64,000 nucleotides of DNA from Chitinibacter sp046530675 (GCF_046530675.1 NZ_CP172558.1:992001-1056000); one strand, 5' to 3'; counted from the first letter of the stretch, positions 1 through 8,736 are shown. Notes: generated from the sequence alone by a model not told the origin. Translations and numbers: made by a program.

Positions 1-2
1 GC

Positions 3-980
3 CAGCAAGGGCTGGCGCTGGCTGAAAAACATCCGCCGGATCTGATCCTGCTCGACATCATGATGCCGGACATGGACGGCTACAGCGTATGCACGCAATT
101 GAAAAGCCAGCTCACGACACGCGATATTCCGGTCATATTTCTGACCGCACGCAGCGAAGTCGAAGACGAAACGCGCGGCTTTGCGCTGGGTGCTGTCGAT
201 TACATCACCAAACCGATCAGCCCGCCGATTCTGGAAGCACGCGTCGCCACGCATCTGGCGCTCAAACGTGCACGCGATTTTCTGGTCGACCAGAACGTCT
301 ATCTCGAAAGCGAAGTACAGCAACGCATGCGGGAAGTACAGCAAATCCAGGACGTCACCATCATGGCGATGGCCTCGCTGGCCGAAACGCGCGACAACGA
401 AACCGGCAGCCACATCCTGCGCACCCAGCGCTACGTGAAAGCGCTGGCCAAGGCCTTGCAAGCCCTGCCCGAATTCGCCGCCGAGCTGGACGATTCCGTC
501 ATTGAGCTGCTCTACAAATCGGCGCCGCTGCATGATATCGGCAAAGTCGGCATTCCCGACCACATTCTGCTCAAACCGGGCAAACTGAGCGACGAAGAAT
601 TCGAAATCATGAAAACGCACACCACGCTGGGCCGCGACGCGATCCTGCGCGCCGAAGACCGGCTGGACGGCAGCGCCGATTTTCTGCGTTTTGCCCGTGA
701 AATTGCTTACGGCCATCAGGAAAAATGGGATGGCAGCGGCTATCCGCAAGGGCTAATTGGAGAAGCGATTCCGCTCTCAGCGCGTCTGATGGCTGTGGCC
801 GACGTCTACGACGCGCTGATCAGCAAGCGCGTTTACAAGCCAGCGTTCAGCCACGACGAAGCCGTCGCCATCATGCGCAAAGGGCGCGGCAGCCATTTCG
901 ACCCGCTGATCTGCGACGTCTTTCTGGAAATGGCCGACGAATTTGCCCGGATTGCCGACGAATTCCGTGACGAGCACTGA
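3..980 (+). CDS. Response regulator with HD-GYP cyclic-di-GMP phosphodiesterase domain (5' partial)
   Basis: The frame is open from the first bases of the window, so the true start lies upstream. The visible part begins inside a receiver domain: the phospho-acceptor region LLDIMMPDMDG, then PVIFLTA and the conserved lysine in DYITKPI. After a linker helix comes a full HD-GYP domain with HDIGKVGIPD, the HTxxG-type THTTLG, and GHQEKWDGSGYP. HD-GYP domains hydrolyse cyclic-di-GMP, here presumably under control of phosphorylation by an unseen histidine kinase. The gene ends 243 bp before the proposed left end of the prophage and is not disrupted by it. Confidence 0.93.
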   Translation, partial: QQGLALAEKHPPDLILLDIMMPDMDGYSVCTQLKSQLTTRDIPVIFLTARSEVEDETRGFALGAVDYITKPISPPILEARVATHLALKRARDFLVDQNVYLESEVQQRMREVQQIQDVTIMAMASLAETRDNETGSHILRTQRYVKALAKALQALPEFAAELDDSVIELLYKSAPLHDIGKVGIPDHILLKPGKLSDEEFEIMKTHTTLGRDAILRAEDRLDGSADFLRFAREIAYGHQEKWDGSGYPQGLIGEAIPLSARLMAVADVYDALISKRVYKPAFSHDEAVAIMRKGRGSHFDPLICDVFLEMADEFARIADEFRDEH

Positions 981-1223
981 GCAAAAGCAATGGGTATATC
1001 GCCACAAAGCACAATCAGAAACCCCTACACAGCAATACCCTGAGAGAAAAAATTCTCAATACGCGTTGATGGTGATCATGGATGTGCTTTTTCCTCGCAG
1101 AGAAACGCGAGCAATACTGATGGTGGCTTGATATTGGCGAGCGCCACAAATGCTTGCCATCAGTCCTATTCCTTGAGCCGAGAATAGGTATAACCACGAC
1201 ACTACCGCCACTTGCCCGCAAAT
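981..1223. other. Host intergenic region left of the prophage
   Basis: No credible gene is visible. A small dyad (TGAGAgaaaaaatTCTCA, about 1041-1058) follows the HD-GYP gene and could be a weak terminator, but it lacks a clean U-tract. The last bases before the proposed phage end are CAAAT. Confidence 0.5.
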
Positions 1224-1250
1224 TGTGGGGTACCACTCATATTGTCACAG
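1224..1250 (+). repeat. Proposed prophage left end (attL) with transposase-site-like motif
   Basis: The segment begins TG and contains TTGTCAC at 1242-1248. The same heptamer is found at the identical distance from the proposed right end in inverted orientation. MuA-type transposases bind several sites close to each end and cut at a terminal CA/TG. Further internal left-end sites could not be assigned by eye. Confidence 0.6.
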
Positions 1251-1637
1251 GAAATAGCGCAGCTCAAAGCCAGCGAAACCTCAATGAACACAAGGCTTAG
1301 GAGTGTGCTTTGGGGCTGCCTGGGCTTTTGCGTGGGTTTGCGAAAAAATGAGCGGAAACCACTCAAGAATTGCGCAATAAATGGCATGCCTTGCGATGGC
1401 AATGGAAAACTTTGATTTTTATCCTGCGGATTCCACGTTGCGTCATTGGCTGCAATCTTGTCGCGCCAGCCAATCAGGCTCTTTTGCCGGTAGATGCTAG
1501 GCTCTGGGCATACTGCGCTGATGAACATATCGCGGATTGTGTCCATCGTTTGATGGACGCCTATGCTCTCATGCATATAGACCAAATATATCAAATGTCA
1601 ATACGATATATTACCGTATAAATATATTCTTTACCTT
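1251..1637. other. Phage left-end region without a supported gene
   Basis: About 390 bp lie between the left end and the repressor stop codon. A minus-strand reading frame crosses the region but runs out through the phage end into host DNA, so it is not accepted as a gene. The AT-rich stretch near 1570-1635 (ATATA-rich) may hold transposase sites or a terminator for the leftward repressor transcript. Confidence 0.4.
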
Positions 1638-2123
1638 TCACATAGTTGCCGCTTTTAGTAAAGCTACGATCTGCTCGTCATCGAACTGGCCGGTTTGCTT
1701 GAAGTGCTCGTAAATCAGATCGGTCAGGCGCAGCTTCTTATCCATCGGCATGGTCAGGCGATTGTCATACAACAGCACATCAATCGCGCCCAGGATACGC
1801 AACTTCTCTTCTCTTCCCTCGGTACCAATAAAGGCGCTCGCGTCGATCTCCGGCATAGGTTCGCGCTGCATTGAGTGATTGACTGGCACGCGAGCTATAC
1901 GCGGCTTGCTTTGCTGATCTACAGGCTCACCAGCTTGGTCTTCTAAGCGTCTTAGGTAACGTTCTGGCACCTCGTAGACCTTCTTCCTCCCCCCAATACC
2001 AATCCGCTCTTCACTGTACCAGCCCTCGCGCTCAGCTCGAACGGAAACATTTTGTCTCGATGCTGGTAGTCCAGGTATCTGCATTTTTGCGATTTCTGAG
2101 GCGCTATATAGCTTTCTCTTCAC
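1638..2123 (-). CDS. Mu c-like phage repressor
   Basis: The 161-residue protein starts with a Mu-type DNA-binding domain (residues 4-60: YSASEIAKMQIPGLPASRQN, then ERIGIGGRKKVYEVPERYL). The same domain, in recognisably similar form, opens the transposase at 3211 (YSASELAVMKLDGLPNSRQN). This is the Mu arrangement, where repressor and MuA share an operator/enhancer-binding domain. The C-terminal part (residues 90-161) is helical and may carry oligomerisation or stability functions. It is the only leftward gene of the early region and is divergent from ner across a motif-rich operator. It should hold the prophage in lysogeny by silencing the early promoter. Confidence 0.85.
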   Translation of the reverse strand: MKRKLYSASEIAKMQIPGLPASRQNVSVRAEREGWYSEERIGIGGRKKVYEVPERYLRRLEDQAGEPVDQQSKPRIARVPVNHSMQREPMPEIDASAFIGTEGREEKLRILGAIDVLLYDNRLTMPMDKKLRLTDLIYEHFKQTGQFDDEQIVALLKAATM

Positions 2124-2309
2124 GTGTCAGTCACTCTCGCTTAACTGACACGCATAAATGTCAGTTTTTTATCAAGGTTATAAGTATTTAAAATCAAATG
2201 CTTACGCAAAAAACAAGCAAGGCTCCAGCAAAACACAAGTGACACGCTTTACATGTCACTTCGTTACACTTAACATTCACTCATTAGCTAACGAAAGAGG
2301 CACTTAAAA
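2124..2309. promoter_or_regulatory. Divergent operator/early promoter region between repressor and ner
   Basis: The 186-bp gap contains repeated short sites. TGTCAGT or its complement occurs at 2125-2131, 2144-2150 (ACTGACA) and 2159-2165. A related AGTGACA/TGTCACT pair lies at 2239-2245 and 2254-2260, with GTTACACT at 2263-2270. The two clusters are about 80 bp apart, close to each gene start. By analogy with Mu they are probably repressor operators that also serve as the transposition enhancer, and Ner may bind here too. Which protein binds which cluster is inferred. Confidence 0.65.
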
Positions 2310-2597
2310 ATGACAAACACCTGCGACGTTACCCAAGACTGGCACCGTGCCGACATCACCGCCGCGCTGCATAAACGTGGCCACAGCATGCGGGCATTGG
2401 CCATTGCCAACGGCTACAGCCCTACTTCGCTTAAAAACGTCATGGATCGCTCGTGGCCAAAAGTGGAACGGATTGTCGCGGACGCCATCGGTTGTGAGCC
2501 AGAAGTGATCTGGCCGAGCCGATACGCCCCGGTTAAATCAGTTACCGAAGTCTTGGCCGAAGTGAATCGCGACCTGCATGAATGCATGACAGTTTAA
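2310..2597 (+). CDS. ner: Ner-like early transcription regulator
   Basis: The 95-residue protein matches the Ner/Nlp/SfsB group. It has WHRADITAALHKRGHSMRALAIANGYSP (helix-turn-helix, about residues 11-45), then a basic segment and the typical W-P-S-R motif after it (VIWPSRY). In Mu, Ner is the first early gene and limits both early and repressor transcription during lytic growth. The position here, first gene rightward of the operator and opposite to the repressor, supports the same role. Confidence 0.85.
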   Translation: MTNTCDVTQDWHRADITAALHKRGHSMRALAIANGYSPTSLKNVMDRSWPKVERIVADAIGCEPEVIWPSRYAPVKSVTEVLAEVNRDLHECMTV

Positions 2598-2639
2598 TGC
2601 ACTTGGCGCGATTAATGTCACAAGCAATGTGCTCATTTG

Positions 2640-2700
2640 TGAAAAGTCTCACGCAGTCTAAGGAAGTCTCAGCCTAGTTCGCACTTCTTGGTCTCACTAG
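2640..2700. promoter_or_regulatory. Helically phased AGTCT repeats upstream of the second early gene
   Basis: AGTCT occurs at 2645, 2655 and 2665, exactly 10 bp apart. A related GTCTCACT follows at 2691. Repeats phased by one helical turn place binding sites on the same face of the DNA. They lie in the ner to 2726 gap and probably bind a phage regulator. Which one is unknown. Confidence 0.45.
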
Positions 2701-2725
2701 AAGTGGATTACCCGGAGCCAAAAAC

Positions 2726-3214
2726 ATGCCAGTAGGTAAAACAAACTGGAAACGAAAGCGCCCAGAGTCTTTGCAGGATGCGTTCAATTTGAACTGCGAT
2801 CACGCAATGGAGGTTCTCCGCCGCCCCGCGAAGCAAATGTGGGATTTGATGGGGACTACGCAGCAGACCTATTCGCGCTGGGTATCGGAAGGCGTGATGC
2901 CTGCCAACCGGATTTTGCAATTCGAGCATTTGACGGGAGCGAATTTTGTCAGCAATTACCTGACTCTGGCAGCTGGACGGATGCCGATTGAGTTGCCGAT
3001 TGGCCGCAAGGCGGATCAGGTTGAGACGCTGGATTTACAAGCACAGCAGGCCGATGCCATCGCGCTACTGATCAAGTTTTACCAAGGCAAAGCCGCGCTG
3101 GATGAAACGCTGGAAGCGATTGATCTGGTATTGCGCGGGTTTAGTTATCACCGTGCCAATGTGGTTAAGGTGGCCGAGCCTGAGCTGGATTTGTTTGCAG
3201 GTGAAAGAGCATGA
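2726..3214 (+). CDS. Phage regulatory protein, CII/CP76-like
   Basis: The 162-residue protein contains a region (residues 20-75) with a helix-turn-helix character: AKQMWDLMGTTQQTYSRWVSEG, followed by a segment on choosing a threshold or location (ANRILQFEHLTG). This resembles phage CII-like (CP76) regulators, but the match is by eye. It lies between ner and the transposase and overlaps the transposase start by 4 bases, so it is translated with the transposition genes. The role is inferred as early control. Confidence 0.5.
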   Translation: MPVGKTNWKRKRPESLQDAFNLNCDHAMEVLRRPAKQMWDLMGTTQQTYSRWVSEGVMPANRILQFEHLTGANFVSNYLTLAAGRMPIELPIGRKADQVETLDLQAQQADAIALLIKFYQGKAALDETLEAIDLVLRGFSYHRANVVKVAEPELDLFAGERA

Positions 3215-5328
3215 ATCAAGCGGTAATCAAAACCCACTACAGCGCCAGTGAACTAGCAGTTATGAAGCTGGATGGTCTACCAAATTCACGCCAAAACATG
3301 CTGCTATTTGTTGAGCGGCATGTTTGGGCATACATCGAAGTAACCGGCAAGGGCGGCACTCGCCGTGAATATGCCCCACCGCCTGCAATCATGGCGCAAA
3401 TCCGCGACCGCGCCGTGCAAGGCGCAGTCGCTAAAGCGCAAAGCCTGCCGGTTCCGGCTGCTTTGAAAGCGGTCGATGCGTCGGTGCCAGTCAAAGCAGC
3501 CAATGAAGCGCAATTACAACTAACCACCGCAGAGCAGCTGCAGGCCGATTGTCGCAAAGGTGTTTTGCTAGCGATCAAGCGCGTGATGGTCGGATGTGGC
3601 GTGGGCAAGGAAGCGGCGATCAGCGCGGTACGCATCGAAGCGATGAAAGAACCGACCGGTACGCTGGCCAGAATGTTTGCCGGTGCCGAGGATTCTCGCG
3701 GTCGCAAGGATGGCGGCGCAGTGGCGTCCAGCCGGACGATCAAGCGTTGGTTTGATCTGGAAAAATCAGGCTCAACTGCGGCCAAAAAACGCGAAAAAGA
3801 TATGTCGATCCCGTCTTGGGCTCCGCAGTTTATCGCTTGCTGGCGTCCTAAGCAGGGTCAAACCGTGGCTGCAGCCTACAAGATTTTTGAAGCGGAATGG
3901 GCTGAGGGCGAGATTCCTTCGGAGCACGCGGTGCGTCGCTTCCTGAAAAAATTGCCACCTGAAGTGTTGTATCGCTTGCAGCACAGCGGTGCGGCCTTGA
4001 AAGCCAAGCTGCCTTATGTTGACCGTGACTGGACGGTATTTGAGACCGGAGAATGCTGGGTCGGTGATGGTCACGGTATGAAAATGAAAGTGGCTCACCC
4101 CGATCATGGTCAGCCTTTCCAGCCGGAGGTGACTCTAATGCTGGATGCACGCAGCCGCAAGTGTGTGGGCTGGTCAGTGAGCTTTTCCGAGAACGTGCTA
4201 GCGGTGGCAGATGCCTTGCGTCACGCGGCCTGCAGCCATCCATTGCCACTGATTTATTACAGCGATAACGGCGCGGGTGAAACCGCCAAGATGCTGGATG
4301 CACCAGTGGTGGGGCTATTTGGCCGACTTGGCATTGACCACCAAACCGGTATACCAGGCAATCCGCAAGGCCGTGGTTTGATTGAGCGTTTGTGGCAAAC
4401 GCTGACTATTCCGCTGGCGCGAGAGTCTGACACTTTCCACGGGCATGGTGCAGACAAGGAAACATTGCGCTTGGCAATTCGCGCCGTGAGCAAGGCCTTG
4501 AATGCGCAAAAGGCCAATACAGATGTCAAAGTGCCATTGCCAAGCTGGAAGCAATTCATCGACGCGTTAGAGCTGGCTGTTGCGGATTACAACGCCAATC
4601 ACCGCCATAGCGCCCTGCCCAAACGCAACGGGCGTCACATGACACCCAACGAATTCTGGCTGGCTCATCCGCCCAAGCAAAACCAGATGCTGGATGAAGC
4701 GACGTTGCGAGAACTATTCCGCCCACATGTCATTCGCACTGCGCGCCGGGGCATGGTTTCGCTGTGGAACAACAGTTATTTCAGTCAAGCACTGATGCTG
4801 GTCGACGGGCAGGAAGTTCAGGTTGGTTACGACATTCACGATGCCGAGCGTGTAGTGATCCGCACGCTGGAAGGTGTGTTCGTTTGCGAAGCCGAATTTG
4901 AAGGCAACAAAGTCGATGCCTTTCCGAAGCCCTACGTGGAAAAACTGCGCGACACCCGGATCGACGGCATGGTTCAGCGCGGGCAAAACAAAATCGATTT
5001 GGCCGAAGCCGAACGCCGAACAACGATCACGCTGGCTCCAGCCGAGGTGCTGCCAGGCATTACCGGCGCTCAGATTGCTGGCGCATTCGAGCGTATGCCA
5101 ATCGCTCGCGAAGCGATGGTGGTCAGCGAAGCCAAGGTGTTGCCTATTGAAGATGCCGGATTTCGCGTACCCAGCTCGCCGGAGGAACGCATTGCGCTGC
5201 ACATACAGCTGCAGCAACAGGGAGGTTTATCAGAAAGAGAAACGAAATGGCTGGCCAGCTATGCCAAGAGTCATGAATTCAAAGTGATGAGTTTGAAACA
5301 CGCTGCAGCGGTCGAGGCCGCAGCGTGA
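3211..5328 (+). CDS. MuA-type DDE transposase
   Basis: The 705-residue protein has Mu transposase architecture. An N-terminal operator-binding domain (residues 8-65) resembles that of the repressor. End-binding HTH regions follow to about residue 240, then an RNase H-like DDE core. Visible catalytic candidates are D286 (WVGDGHGM), D352 (YYSDNGAG) and E392 (GRGLIERLWQ). After the core comes a Mu-transposase C-terminal beta-barrel (about 505-560: RRGMVSLWNNSYFSQALML). The enzyme catalyses both integration and replicative transposition and works with MuB downstream. The length is near that of MuA (663). All catalytic residues are present. Confidence 0.95.
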   Translation: MNQAVIKTHYSASELAVMKLDGLPNSRQNMLLFVERHVWAYIEVTGKGGTRREYAPPPAIMAQIRDRAVQGAVAKAQSLPVPAALKAVDASVPVKAANEAQLQLTTAEQLQADCRKGVLLAIKRVMVGCGVGKEAAISAVRIEAMKEPTGTLARMFAGAEDSRGRKDGGAVASSRTIKRWFDLEKSGSTAAKKREKDMSIPSWAPQFIACWRPKQGQTVAAAYKIFEAEWAEGEIPSEHAVRRFLKKLPPEVLYRLQHSGAALKAKLPYVDRDWTVFETGECWVGDGHGMKMKVAHPDHGQPFQPEVTLMLDARSRKCVGWSVSFSENVLAVADALRHAACSHPLPLIYYSDNGAGETAKMLDAPVVGLFGRLGIDHQTGIPGNPQGRGLIERLWQTLTIPLARESDTFHGHGADKETLRLAIRAVSKALNAQKANTDVKVPLPSWKQFIDALELAVADYNANHRHSALPKRNGRHMTPNEFWLAHPPKQNQMLDEATLRELFRPHVIRTARRGMVSLWNNSYFSQALMLVDGQEVQVGYDIHDAERVVIRTLEGVFVCEAEFEGNKVDAFPKPYVEKLRDTRIDGMVQRGQNKIDLAEAERRTTITLAPAEVLPGITGAQIAGAFERMPIAREAMVVSEAKVLPIEDAGFRVPSSPEERIALHIQLQQQGGLSERETKWLASYAKSHEFKVMSLKHAAAVEAAA

Positions 5329-5367
5329 GTTGTGCAATTACCACCAACCAAGTAAGGATTCTCTAAC

Positions 5368-6102
5368 ATGAGTGAAGTCAGCGTCAACCGCATCGCCCCT
5401 ATCGCCAACCTTGATCTGGTGGCGGTAGTGATGGAAAAACTGGTGAACCGGCAGGATGGCCTGCCCGGACTGGCGGTGTATTACGGCCCTAGCGGCTTTG
5501 GCAAAACAACAGCCACTGTCTGCGTTGCCAATCGGAGCCGCGCTTACTACGTACAGATGCGCAGCAGTTGGACGCGCAAGGATTTGCTGGAAAAAATCCT
5601 GTTTGAAATGGGTATCAAACCGGCAGGCCGCACCACCCTATTGCTGGATCAGATCTGCGAGCAATTGGCGGCCAGCAATCGCCCGCTGATCCTAGACGAA
5701 TTTGATTATGCCGCCGCTCACGCCAGCCAAGTGGAACTGGTGCGCGATATCTACGAAGGCAGTCAATCCAGCCTGCTGCTGGTTGGCGAAGAAATGCTGC
5801 CCAATAAGCTGAAAAAATATGAGCGTTTTCACGGGCGCGTACTCTCTTGGTTGCCCGCTGCTCCGGTCAGCTTGGCTGATGCGCAGAAACTGGCACCGAT
5901 TTATAGCCCGGAAGTGCAGATTGGTGATGATTTGCTGCAGCATCTGGTGAGCATCAGCAATGGATCGGTACGCCGAGTCAGCGTGAATCTGGTCAATGTG
6001 CAGGATACGGCTCTGATTGAAGGCTGGGATACGGTGAGCCGCCATCAGTGGGGTGACCGCCCTCTATACACCGGTGATGCACCACGCCGGAGGGCTGCGT
6101 AA
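5368..6102 (+). CDS. MuB-like AAA+ target-DNA activator ATPase
   Basis: The 244-residue protein has a Walker A motif at residues 40-48 (GPSGFGKTT) and a Walker B at 106-111 (PLILDE). MuB binds target DNA as an ATP-dependent filament, recruits the transpososome and gives target immunity. Mu MuB is longer (312) with an N-terminal HTH extension, which is missing here. The short form is known from B3/D3112-type phages. The stop codon overlaps the next start by one base. Confidence 0.9.
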   Translation: MSEVSVNRIAPIANLDLVAVVMEKLVNRQDGLPGLAVYYGPSGFGKTTATVCVANRSRAYYVQMRSSWTRKDLLEKILFEMGIKPAGRTTLLLDQICEQLAASNRPLILDEFDYAAAHASQVELVRDIYEGSQSSLLLVGEEMLPNKLKKYERFHGRVLSWLPAAPVSLADAQKLAPIYSPEVQIGDDLLQHLVSISNGSVRRVSVNLVNVQDTALIEGWDTVSRHQWGDRPLYTGDAPRRRAA

Positions 6103-6740
6103 TGGCTGCAACCCGGCACAAGCGTCAGTCCGCCGAACTAGAAATGAAAGGTGGTAAAAGCAAACGTCAGCGCATCTGGGAAGCCGTGCGACTGCTGCGC
6201 GACAGCTTCAGCATCAGTTCAATCTCCAGTACCAGCAAGATCGAAGCCGCGACTGTTCAGACTTATCTACTGGCACTAAACAAGGGCGGCTATATCGCGG
6301 CACTCGACGATACAGCGGTAATCGGTCAGGAAAAAATCCTGCATTTGATCCGTGACAACGGACTGGAAGCGCCACGGTTGCAGCGCGATGGCCAGCCAGT
6401 TCAGCAAGGCCGGGCACAAGAACAGATGTGGCGAACGATGCGCATTCTTGGGCGCGACTTCAATCATCTGGAGTTGGCCGAACTTGCTTCGACCGATGAA
6501 GTTCGCGTGGCGGAAACAGCGGCAAATGACTACCTCAGGAATCTGTCGCACGCTGGCTACCTGATCAGACAAAGCAAGGGCAAAGGGCACGGTAACGGCG
6601 GAACCCCTAGTCGATATCGCTTCGATCCGACGCGCTACAGCGGCCCTCGCCCACCAATGATTCAACGCACAAAGAGCGTATACGACCCGAATCTGGGCAA
6701 GGTGGTGTGGCAGGAGGCTCCCGATCATGACGAACTCTGA
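6102..6740 (+). CDS. Early phage protein with duplicated winged-helix-like unit
   Basis: The 212-residue protein carries two similar segments: residues 22-68 (KRQRIWEAVRLLRDSFSISS ending NKGGYI) and about 105-150 (EQMWRTMRILGRDFNHLELA ending SHAGYLI). Both have the pattern W/x-x-M/V-R-x-L-x-x-x-F followed by a helix and an NxGGY/SHAGY turn, as expected for an internally duplicated winged-helix DNA-binding protein. A basic, proline-rich tail follows. It is coupled to muB by a one-base overlap. Function is unknown; a DNA-binding early regulator is inferred. Confidence 0.6.
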   Translation: MAATRHKRQSAELEMKGGKSKRQRIWEAVRLLRDSFSISSISSTSKIEAATVQTYLLALNKGGYIAALDDTAVIGQEKILHLIRDNGLEAPRLQRDGQPVQQGRAQEQMWRTMRILGRDFNHLELAELASTDEVRVAETAANDYLRNLSHAGYLIRQSKGKGHGNGGTPSRYRFDPTRYSGPRPPMIQRTKSVYDPNLGKVVWQEAPDHDEL

Positions 6741-7053
6741 ACCGCATTGGCTGCAATTGCTGAGAACCGCCACTGTAGCCAGCAATATTGCCGCAGTGGC
6801 AACAAAACTGGGTTACAGCCGCACCAGCATCAGCTTGGTGTTGGCGAACAAATATCCAGGATCAACAGCCCACATTGAAAAAGCAGTACTGCAACGTCTG
6901 GATACTGTGCGCTGCCCTTACGTGGGTCAAAACATCAATAGACAGGCTTGCCAGGAAACAGGCAACGGAGCTGCGCCAACCCACAACCCGCTGAAGATGG
7001 CGTACTGGCGCGCCTGCCAGCGCTGCACGCACAAACCGGAGGTGAAAGCATGA
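6727..7053 (+). CDS. Small HTH protein
   Basis: The 108-residue protein has a Cro/LacI-like HTH in its N-terminal half (VASNIAAVATKLGYSRTSISLVLANKYPG, residues 16-45). A four-cysteine tail follows (C63, C75, C98, C101), which may bind metal. It overlaps the previous gene by 14 bases and the next by 4 (ATGA). Probably an early DNA-binding protein; the target is unknown. Confidence 0.6.
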   Translation: MTNSEPHWLQLLRTATVASNIAAVATKLGYSRTSISLVLANKYPGSTAHIEKAVLQRLDTVRCPYVGQNINRQACQETGNGAAPTHNPLKMAYWRACQRCTHKPEVKA

Positions 7054-7349
7054 GTGCGCGTGACAAATTACCCGCAAATAAAGATGTACTCGCGGATGCC
7101 GAACGGATCATCCCAGTGATGCGGCATTGTTTGCGTCGCGGAGGCACATTGCTGCAACAAAACGCGGGGTATCGCAACAAGCCCACAGTGCTGATTGATG
7201 CACCTCGGTCGGCCAGATTAATCAAGGAATTGAAAGCGAATGGTGCGGAGTCTGTGGGCAAACAGTATGGCGAAAACGGCAAGCAATTACTGTGGCATGC
7301 CGAAATCGATGGCTGTCTGGTGCAATGGTGGGAAGCGGAGGTGCTTTGA
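7050..7349 (+). CDS. Small early phage protein, unknown function
   Basis: This 99-residue frame starts at the ATG of an ATGA overlap with the previous gene, preceded by GGAGGTGA. A longer in-frame start is possible but would overlap the upstream gene by over 100 bases. The protein is mixed alpha/beta with a tryptophan-rich end (LVQWWEAEVL). No family was recognised. Confidence 0.6.
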   Translation: MSARDKLPANKDVLADAERIIPVMRHCLRRGGTLLQQNAGYRNKPTVLIDAPRSARLIKELKANGAESVGKQYGENGKQLLWHAEIDGCLVQWWEAEVL

Positions 7350-7350
7350 A

Positions 7351-7587
7351 ATGAAAGTTTTTAATGATGCTTTTAATTGCAAGTTGGAGCTTGGCAATAA
7401 GGTGCTGCGCCGTTTACGCGAGCAAGGTGTCGGTGTGCTGACGATGTGCGTTGATAACGGCGATATGCGCTTGCACCTTGAATCTGAGCCGCCTGCAGCA
7501 ATGGTGCCACCGCGCATTCACAAAGTACGCGGTATGAATGTCGCCAAGCTGGATGGCGTTACTTTGGTCTGGGGAGATCAATCATGA
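7351..7587 (+). CDS. Small early phage protein, unknown function
   Basis: The 78-residue frame starts one base after the previous stop, with GGAGGTG about 7 bases upstream. It overlaps the next gene by 4 bases (ATGA). The sequence looks like a small alpha/beta fold (KLELGNKVLRRLREQGVGVL). No family was recognised. Confidence 0.55.
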   Translation: MKVFNDAFNCKLELGNKVLRRLREQGVGVLTMCVDNGDMRLHLESEPPAAMVPPRIHKVRGMNVAKLDGVTLVWGDQS

Positions 7588-7784
7588 GCCGAGTTTTGAC
7601 TGGTTTAGAGATGCAGCGCCGCGCTCGCATTGAAGTTGAGATCGCGATTATGACGACTTACCGTCCCGCTTTCGAGGCCAAACGCAAGGCGCGGCATGGG
7701 GTTGAGGATCGGGCAGCGGCCAAAGCAAATCTCGACGTATGCGACTTGCCGCTCAGCCTTGATCGGAGCATCCCGCGTGCATGA
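7584..7784 (+). CDS. Small early phage protein, unknown function
   Basis: The 66-residue, arginine- and alanine-rich protein is translationally coupled on both sides. It is mostly helical with no cysteines in its first part. No family was recognised; the evidence for the gene is its place in a tightly packed operon. Confidence 0.5.
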   Translation: MSRVLTGLEMQRRARIEVEIAIMTTYRPAFEAKRKARHGVEDRAAAKANLDVCDLPLSLDRSIPRA

Positions 7785-8115
7785 CTTGCCAGCCCATATC
7801 AAAGCGGAATTGGCGGCAGCAGTCGAAACAATGGTGGCGCAAGGTGTTGATCGGCTAATGGCACGGCAAAAAGTCTGGCAAAACTACCAAAACGAATTGG
7901 TGGTGATTGCCGAAACGATGCACAGCGTGGCGGATCGTGCCGTGCCAGAACTGCCACCGCCAAAGCCATACCAGCAACAGGATTTAAGCCGCCACGGCAA
8001 CAAGCCCTTATATCGGCCTCGCGCCGACAGTGGCGATGATTATTGGAATCCAGAGCGCAAAGCCAAAGCCCGCGCCGGGATTGAGCAAGTGAAACAACAA
8101 CTGAGGATGAAATGA
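7777..8115 (+). CDS. Early phage protein, unknown function
   Basis: A GTG at 7777 gives a 112-residue protein beginning VHDLPAHIKAEL and overlapping the previous gene by 8 bases. An ATG further upstream (7696) would overlap almost half of that gene and is less likely. The N-terminal half is helical (AVETMVAQGVDRLMARQKVW), the C-terminal half basic and proline-rich. No family was recognised. Confidence 0.55.
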   Translation: MHDLPAHIKAELAAAVETMVAQGVDRLMARQKVWQNYQNELVVIAETMHSVADRAVPELPPPKPYQQQDLSRHGNKPLYRPRADSGDDYWNPERKAKARAGIEQVKQQLRMK

Positions 8116-8735
8116 TGAGCGATGTCGTGAATGAAAAATACCGCGAAGATGCCAAGGGGCATTTAGTGCCGATTGAAACGATTAAGCCGATTGATTTGCT
8201 ACGTGACGATCTGGTGTTACGTCTGGCCGCGCAGGCCAAGCAGGTTTCGGGCGAGCTGACAAAATTCAAACAGGTGGCATTTGCCGAGATTGGCGACTTT
8301 CTCGACCAAAGCGCCAGCCGTTACGGCGTGACGATGCGTGGCGCGGCGGGCAAAGGCAATATCTCACTGTTTAGCTTCGACGGCCGTTACAAAATCCAGC
8401 GCAATATTCAGGACGTGCTGGCATTTGATGAGGGACTGCAAGCCGCCAAAGTGCTAATCGACGAATGCATGCGCGAATGGTCGGAGCATTCCGCCCCCGA
8501 AATGCGCGCCATCGTCGAGCGCGCGTTCAAGGTCGATAAAAAAGGCCAGATCAGCACCTCTGCCGTGCTGTCACTGCGCAGTATCGAATCAGAAAACCCT
8601 AAATGGAATCTGGCCATGCAAGCCGTCGCCGACGCGCTCACCGTGCAATGCAGCCGCAGCTATGTGCGGGTGTACGAGCGGATCGGAAAAACCGACCAGT
8701 ACAAAGCCATACCACTCGACATTGCGGGGGCGTGA
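8112..8735 (+). CDS. DUF3164 family phage protein
   Basis: The 207-residue protein shows the features of DUF3164: an N-terminal DAKGHLVPIETIKPID segment, a core on F-S-F-D-G-R-Y-K-I-Q-R, a helix KVLIDECMREWSE, and the C-terminal WNLAMQAVADAL and SYVRVYER. The family is found in the early region of Mu-like phages. Its biochemical role is not established. It overlaps the previous gene by 4 bases. Confidence 0.75.
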   Translation: MMSDVVNEKYREDAKGHLVPIETIKPIDLLRDDLVLRLAAQAKQVSGELTKFKQVAFAEIGDFLDQSASRYGVTMRGAAGKGNISLFSFDGRYKIQRNIQDVLAFDEGLQAAKVLIDECMREWSEHSAPEMRAIVERAFKVDKKGQISTSAVLSLRSIESENPKWNLAMQAVADALTVQCSRSYVRVYERIGKTDQYKAIPLDIAGA

Positions 8736-8736
8736 G

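Noticed and set aside
1202..1594. Minus-strand frame of 130 codons at the phage left end
   Set aside because: It reads out of the phage through the proposed end into host DNA, its C-terminal part is low-quality, and no family resemblance was seen.
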